DNA from: Acidobacteriota bacterium
Lineage (GTDB): Bacteria > Acidobacteriota > Blastocatellia > Pyrinomonadales > Pyrinomonadaceae
Assembly: GCA_016713675.1 (NCBI GenBank)
Contig: JADJOS010000001.1
Location: 310,001 to 374,000 of the forward strand
Reading direction: 5' to 3'
Length of the DNA stretch: 64,000 bases
Below, piece by piece: positions 59,920 to 64,000 of the stretch (position 1 is its first letter; every line of letters starts with the position of its first letter). The notes under the pieces are model-generated. The model had not been told where the DNA came from. It did not search any database and was given only the letters and a program-made list of their open reading frames with translations. The position numbers and the translations under genes were made by a program.

Positions 59920-62253
59920 ATGAAAGCATTTTCGCTTGTCGTAATCACCACTTTTTTGTATCTTGTCGTTCCGGCGCAGCGTGCGAACGACTATTTCCAA
60001 TATGTCAATCCACTGATCGGCACGCAGAAGATGGGGCACACATATCCCGGAGCGACGGTGCCGTTTGGGTCGGTACAATTGTCGCCTGATACCGACCAGC
60101 AGCCGCATAATGTCGGCGGGAAATACAACAAAGACACATACAAATACTGTGCGGGCTATCAATACGACGACCGTGAGATCGTCGGATTTTCGCACACGCA
60201 TTTTAGCGGAACGGGACACTCGGACCTCGGTGATTTTCTTGTGATGCCAACCGACGGGCCGCTGCAATTAGAACCCGGAACCAAAGGCGATCCGGAGAGC
60301 GGCTTTCGATCGGCGTTCTCGCACGCCAACGAGACAGCCGAGGCCGGCTATTACAAGGTGCTGCTCGAGGACGACAACATCCTCGCCGAAATGACCGCGA
60401 CGACGCGTGTCGGGATGCATCAATACACATTCCCAAACGCGTCCGACGATGCTCACATCATCCTCGATATGATGCACGGGATCTATGATTACGCGGACAA
60501 GAATGTGTGGACGTTTGCCCGCGTCGAGAACGATCACACCATCGTCGGCTATCGTCAGACCAACGGCTGGGCACGGACGCGAACCGTTTATTTCGCGATG
60601 GAGTTTTCGAAACCGTTCAAATCATACGGATTCAAAGAGTTTGACAAGCAGGACTACAAAGGATTTTGGCGCAAATTCGACCAAACGAAAAACTTTCCTG
60701 AAATGGCCGGCAAGCAATTGCGTGCCCATTTCGATTTTGACGCGAAAGCGGGCGAGAAGATACAGGTCAAATTTGCGATCTCGCCAGTTTCGACGGAAGG
60801 TGCGGTCGAGAATATGAAGGTCGAGGTCCCGCATTGGGATTTCGTGCGAACAAAACGCGAGGCTCAGGCCGCTTGGAACAAGGAACTCTCAAAGGTCGAA
60901 GTGACAACACTCGATCGCGGCGAGATGGTGAATTTCTATACGGCTCTGTATCATGCTTTGCTTTCGCCGACTGTTTATATGGACGCGGACGGGCAGTACA
61001 AAGGACTCGACCAAAACATTCATCAGGCACAGGTTCGATCATCGGCGAGGGCGAAACGATCGAACCTCCAAGCAGATTTTACCAACTACACGACGTTTTC
61101 GCTTTGGGATACCTATCGCGCGTTGCATCCGCTGCTCAATATCATCCAGCCGGCCCGCAATCGCGACATGGTCCGGTCGATGCAGGCTCATTATGATCAG
61201 AGCGTGCACAAAATGCTGCCTGTTTGGTCGCATTATGCAAACGAGAATTGGTGCATGATCGGCTATCACAGCGTTTCGGTCGTCGCCGATGCGATCGTAA
61301 CCGGCAATCTGACCGGCGTCGAGGCGAACAAAGCATTGGATGCGTCCGTGCAGACCGCCAAGACAAAATACTACGATGGCCTCGAATACTACATGAAGCT
61401 CGGATATGTGCCTGAAGACAAAAACTCTTCGTCAGTTTCGAAAACGCTCGAATACGCGTACGACGATTGGGCGATCGCTCAGGCGGCGAAAAAGCTCGGC
61501 AAGACCGTGATCTACAACGAATTCATCAAACGCAGCGAGAATTGGCGCAATGTCTATGACAGATCGAGCGGCTTTATGCGGCCGCGGCTGAGTGATGGCA
61601 AGTTTCGCGAGAAATTTGACGTGCTTTCGACACACGATCAGGGATTTATCGAGGGAAATGCTTGGAATTACAGCCTTTATGTGCCGCACGATCCAGCGTC
61701 GATGATCGATATGCGCGGCGGCAAGCAGAAGTTCACCGAACATCTCGACGAGCTTTTCACGATGCACCTGCCTGACGAGTTCTTCGCCGACACCGAAGAC
61801 ATCACCCGCGAAGGCATCATCGGCAACTATGTCCACGGCAACGAACCCGCTCATCACGCCGCCTATCTTTACAAATGGACCGACGCCCCTTGGAAGACTC
61901 AGGAACGCGTCCGGATGATCCTCAAACACCAGTATAAGCCCCAACCCGACGGCCTCGGCGGCAACGACGACTGTGGGCAAATGTCGGCGTGGTATCTGTT
62001 CTCGGCGCTCGGATTTTATCCCGTCGCTCCCGGCTCGGGACAATATTCGCTCGGAAGTCCGGTAGTTAAAACTGCGGTCATCAGTCTGGAAAACGGAAAG
62101 AAACTAACTATCGTCGCCCGCAATCAATCTGACAAAAATGTCTACGTCAAGAGCGTCACACTGAACGGCAAACCGATAGACCGTCGCTACATCACCTACA
62201 ATGAGATCGCCGCCGGCGGGATATTGGTGTTCCAAATGGAGGATAAGCATTGA
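59920..62253 (+). CDS. secreted GH92 alpha-mannosidase
   Basis: 777 residues from ATG 59920, preceded by GGAG, with a signal peptide (MKAFSLVVITTFLYLVVPAQ). The two-domain GH92 organisation is complete: VNPLIGTQKMGHTYPGATVPFG at the N-terminus, GFSHTHFSGTGHSDLGDF, and the catalytic-domain signatures HYANENWCMIGYHSVS, FIEGNAWNYSLYVPHD and GGNDDCGQMSAWYLFSALGF with its acid/base and base residues. It removes alpha-linked mannose (exo, calcium-dependent) in the periplasm or outside. No other glycan gene is next to it. Confidence 0.93.
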   Translation: MKAFSLVVITTFLYLVVPAQRANDYFQYVNPLIGTQKMGHTYPGATVPFGSVQLSPDTDQQPHNVGGKYNKDTYKYCAGYQYDDREIVGFSHTHFSGTGHSDLGDFLVMPTDGPLQLEPGTKGDPESGFRSAFSHANETAEAGYYKVLLEDDNILAEMTATTRVGMHQYTFPNASDDAHIILDMMHGIYDYADKNVWTFARVENDHTIVGYRQTNGWARTRTVYFAMEFSKPFKSYGFKEFDKQDYKGFWRKFDQTKNFPEMAGKQLRAHFDFDAKAGEKIQVKFAISPVSTEGAVENMKVEVPHWDFVRTKREAQAAWNKELSKVEVTTLDRGEMVNFYTALYHALLSPTVYMDADGQYKGLDQNIHQAQVRSSARAKRSNLQADFTNYTTFSLWDTYRALHPLLNIIQPARNRDMVRSMQAHYDQSVHKMLPVWSHYANENWCMIGYHSVSVVADAIVTGNLTGVEANKALDASVQTAKTKYYDGLEYYMKLGYVPEDKNSSSVSKTLEYAYDDWAIAQAAKKLGKTVIYNEFIKRSENWRNVYDRSSGFMRPRLSDGKFREKFDVLSTHDQGFIEGNAWNYSLYVPHDPASMIDMRGGKQKFTEHLDELFTMHLPDEFFADTEDITREGIIGNYVHGNEPAHHAAYLYKWTDAPWKTQERVRMILKHQYKPQPDGLGGNDDCGQMSAWYLFSALGFYPVAPGSGQYSLGSPVVKTAVISLENGKKLTIVARNQSDKNVYVKSVTLNGKPIDRRYITYNEIAAGGILVFQMEDKH

Positions 62254-62277
62254 ATATGAAAATTTAGATCTAGAATT

Positions 62278-62949
62278 TTGCTGTTGATCTGTGTCGCAAT
62301 TGCTTTTGAGACGACCTCGTTATCAGCTCAGGATCCTGAGCCAAGGCCGACGCCGCGAAACGTAGTCATTATCGGAAAACCTGTGCCGCCGAAAGAGACC
62401 ATCGAAAAGATAGAGCTGTCGGAATTGGTTTTTCCGAATTCCCAGATAGGAAATACCAAATTTGTTAACGGCGAACTTTTTATGGGTTCGAAACGAAAAG
62501 GATACTACTATGTACTCGCGGCGCCCGAGGGATACATCACAATTGGAGGAAAGGCTCGTGTTACTCTTCGAAATCTTCAGGCCGCACGCTCATCGCTTGG
62601 CTACGGCATCGTATTTCACAGCGACATAACGCCGCTGCAGCAAGGCTATGCCTTTGTGATCAATACGGTCACCCAAAAATATCGGGTCGTTCATCACATT
62701 CCCGGTGACGAGAAGACCTTGGTTCCGTGGAAGGTATCCCCGTTCATCAAAACAGGAAAGGCACAGAATACTCTTGAGATCAGGGACAAGGGACCTGTCA
62801 CTGAACTGTACATCAATGACAATCTAGTCGATTCGGTGAAGAATACATTCGCGTTCAAGAACGGTGTTGTGGGCCTCTATTCCGGCGATGCGGTGACGAT
62901 CGCCTTTTCGGATCTTACTGTTACGATCGTTGATCCAACAAAGCCGTAG
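62278..62949 (+). CDS. secreted protein of unknown function, start region damaged
   Basis: 223 residues from TTG 62278, which falls inside a signal peptide (LLLICVAIAFETTSLSAQ). A GGAGG stands at 62239-62243 and an ATG at 62256, but that ATG is one base out of frame; adding one A in the A4 run would join them (giving a K/R-rich start). The mature part is beta-rich (KARVTLRNLQ, FVINTVTQKYRVVHHIP, LEIRDKGPVTELYINDN, GVVGLYSGDAVTIAFSDLTV), like laminin-G or concanavalin-type sugar-binding modules. Function unknown; it follows the mannosidase. Confidence 0.65.
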   Translation: MLLICVAIAFETTSLSAQDPEPRPTPRNVVIIGKPVPPKETIEKIELSELVFPNSQIGNTKFVNGELFMGSKRKGYYYVLAAPEGYITIGGKARVTLRNLQAARSSLGYGIVFHSDITPLQQGYAFVINTVTQKYRVVHHIPGDEKTLVPWKVSPFIKTGKAQNTLEIRDKGPVTELYINDNLVDSVKNTFAFKNGVVGLYSGDAVTIAFSDLTVTIVDPTKP

Positions 62950-62993
62950 TCGTGGTAGACTCAGTAAAACCAATCGAATTCAAGGAGAGAACT

Positions 62994-63419
62994 ATGTTAA
63001 GAAAAGCATCGGCAGAGTGGAATGGCAGCATCAAGGAAGGCGGCGGGACAATCTCGACGGAGAGCGGTGTGTTGAAAGATACGCAGTATTCGTTCAGCAC
63101 GAGGTTTGAGGACGGTATCGGGACAAATCCTGAGGAGCTGATCGCGGCGGCTCATGCAGGCTGTTTCTCGATGGCATTGTCAGGGCAATTAGGTGCGGCC
63201 GGATTGACTGCTGACAGCATAAATACGACTGCGGCCGTGCGTCTCGAGAAACTCGATTCGGGATTTGCGATCACTAAGATCCATCTTGAAGTAACAGCCA
63301 AGATCCCAGGTGCCGACAACGACGCATTTCAGACGGCGGCGGCAAATGCCAAGGCCGGCTGTCCGATCTCAAAGCTCTTTAACGCAGAGATAACAATGGA
63401 CGCCAAGCTAGAAAGCTAG
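62994..63419 (+). CDS. OsmC-family protein (peroxide/thiol response)
   Basis: 141 residues from ATG 62994 with AAGGAGAGA before it. The redox cysteines are in AAHAGCFSMALSG and NAKAGCPISKLF, the spacing of OsmC/Ohr thiol peroxidases; the Arg/Glu pair (TRFEDGIGTNPEELI) is present. It likely reduces organic hydroperoxides with a thiol donor. The last bases overlap the stop of a tiny minus-strand frame. Confidence 0.92.
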   Translation: MLRKASAEWNGSIKEGGGTISTESGVLKDTQYSFSTRFEDGIGTNPEELIAAAHAGCFSMALSGQLGAAGLTADSINTTAAVRLEKLDSGFAITKIHLEVTAKIPGADNDAFQTAAANAKAGCPISKLFNAEITMDAKLES

Positions 63420-63505
63420 AAATCGTACAAACGCAACAGAACAAGAGCCAGGATCATCGCGAGCACGAAACACGCTCCGGTGATCTGGCTTTTTGAAAAT
63501 CTCAT
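63416..63505 (-). CDS. possible 29-residue single-helix membrane peptide
   Basis: MRFSKSQITG followed by a hydrophobic stretch (ACFVLAMILALVLLRL) and YDF. Its ATG overlaps the stop of the upstream gene (ATGA), the pattern of translational coupling, and its TAG overlaps the end of the convergent OsmC gene. Composition fits a small membrane peptide, but 29 codons is short enough for chance. Confidence 0.4.
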   Translation of the reverse strand: MRFSKSQITGACFVLAMILALVLLRLYDF

Positions 63506-64000
63506 TTTCCCTCGAACAGCAACGCCGGATTTATTTTGAACTGCAGCATTTTCGCCGATTCACGGCCGCCGTCGCCGCCTTTGCGTTGGACGGTAATGCG
63601 GCCGATCTTGAGGTTGCCGTTGCGTGTGAGCTCGACCTTGCCGTCTCCAAAGAACTTAGTAACATAGTCGTCGCGTCTGAGTACCCAACGCGGCGTTGCC
63701 GACGATTTCAGGGCAACCATCATCCAGCCGGCGGAATGAATACCTTCGCCGGAGAAAAGATCCGAAACGATCATTTCTTTGTTGGCGGTGAAAAAATCGG
63801 TCACGGCCTTTTGCGTCGCCGCATCGAGTTCATTGAGATACATCCGCTTAGGGTCTTTCGATGGACGATCCGGCGGCGTCTCGCCGACGAATAATTTGAG
63901 AGCTGCTTCAACATCTGCCGGGATCCTCCACATCTTTACGTAGTGCGAGAGCCAGCGTTTGTCGATCTGATTGAACCCTTGCGGACTGCTGACAAGTTTT
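63502..64000 (-). CDS. C-terminal part of a possible type II restriction endonuclease, cut by window edge
   Basis: The frame is open from the right edge (64000) to the stop at 63502, 165 residues. Upstream of the ATG at 63933 the frame still reads sensibly (GFNQIDKRWLSHYVK), so the start is outside the window. The C-terminal box GRITVQRKGGDGGRESAK followed by LQFKINPALLF resembles the conserved tail of some type II restriction enzymes of the PD-(D/E)xK fold, and DLFSGEGIHSAGWMMVALK an earlier part. The match is from memory, so the function is tentative. A partner methyltransferase would be beyond the edge. Confidence 0.5.
   Translation of the reverse strand, partial: KLVSSPQGFNQIDKRWLSHYVKMWRIPADVEAALKLFVGETPPDRPSKDPKRMYLNELDAATQKAVTDFFTANKEMIVSDLFSGEGIHSAGWMMVALKSSATPRWVLRRDDYVTKFFGDGKVELTRNGNLKIGRITVQRKGGDGGRESAKMLQFKINPALLFEGK

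Overview
The window looks like a chromosomal segment of an Acidobacteriota-like bacterium, probably of the Blastocatellia/Pyrinomonas type. The pointers are an Oar/TonB-type outer-membrane receptor with a carboxypeptidase-like N-terminal domain, KDO transferase (a Gram-negative envelope), moderately high GC with GC-rich third positions, and many proteins of the DUF4126, DUF4349, DUF4350 and DUF4129 families. This placement is inferred from gene content, not from a marker-gene search. No rRNA, tRNA, CRISPR array, intact transposon or prophage was found.

Layout. 1-6331 (mostly minus strand): a GNAT acetyltransferase cut by the window edge, psuG, the rnc-lepB pair, a secreted protein of unknown function and a penicillin-binding transpeptidase. 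6503-9419: a histidine kinase and sigma-54 response regulator pair. 9515-16049 (plus): membrane and lipoproteins of DUF families, a glycosyltransferase, beta-carbonic anhydrase and an exported PPDK/PEP-synthase-like protein. 16050-16700 has no gene but holds a five-copy 22-bp repeat and a 28-bp perfect palindrome. 16701-22952: elongation factor P, KDO transferase, a GT2 glycosyltransferase, and the F0 part of ATP synthase (I-like proteins, subunits a and c) without F1 genes; a strongly structured leader precedes atpE. 23186-31274: a predicted catalytically dead kinase, then a minus-strand operon of membrane protein, DUF4129, DUF4350, TauE/SafE, MoxR ATPase and ankyrin protein. 31371-36975: the large receptor and a second sigma-54 regulator. 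37314-39101: sppA with an in-frame TAG.

39109-43780 is the accessory part: palindromes, a second array of about 21.5-bp units, two copies of a strong-promoter module, a gene split by a TAG, a decayed RAYT (REP-associated tyrosine transposase) gene with its REP-like palindromes, and lone hypothetical genes. 44127-59101 returns to housekeeping genes: dacB (PBP4), murJ, gamma-carbonic anhydrase, hisS, a SulP transporter, the dxr-rseP-ispG cluster, and on the minus strand miaA-hfq-tmk-holB-DUF2752. 59172-64000 holds a YhhN-like protein with an internal duplication, a secreted GH92 mannosidase, an OsmC protein and a truncated gene that may encode a restriction enzyme.

The genes mostly serve the cell envelope (peptidoglycan, LPS core, protein export and membrane proteolysis), isoprenoid and nucleotide metabolism, and translation. 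Many spacers carry palindromes whose arms are built from 8-10 bp tandem words, a dispersed-repeat class that recurs across the whole window.
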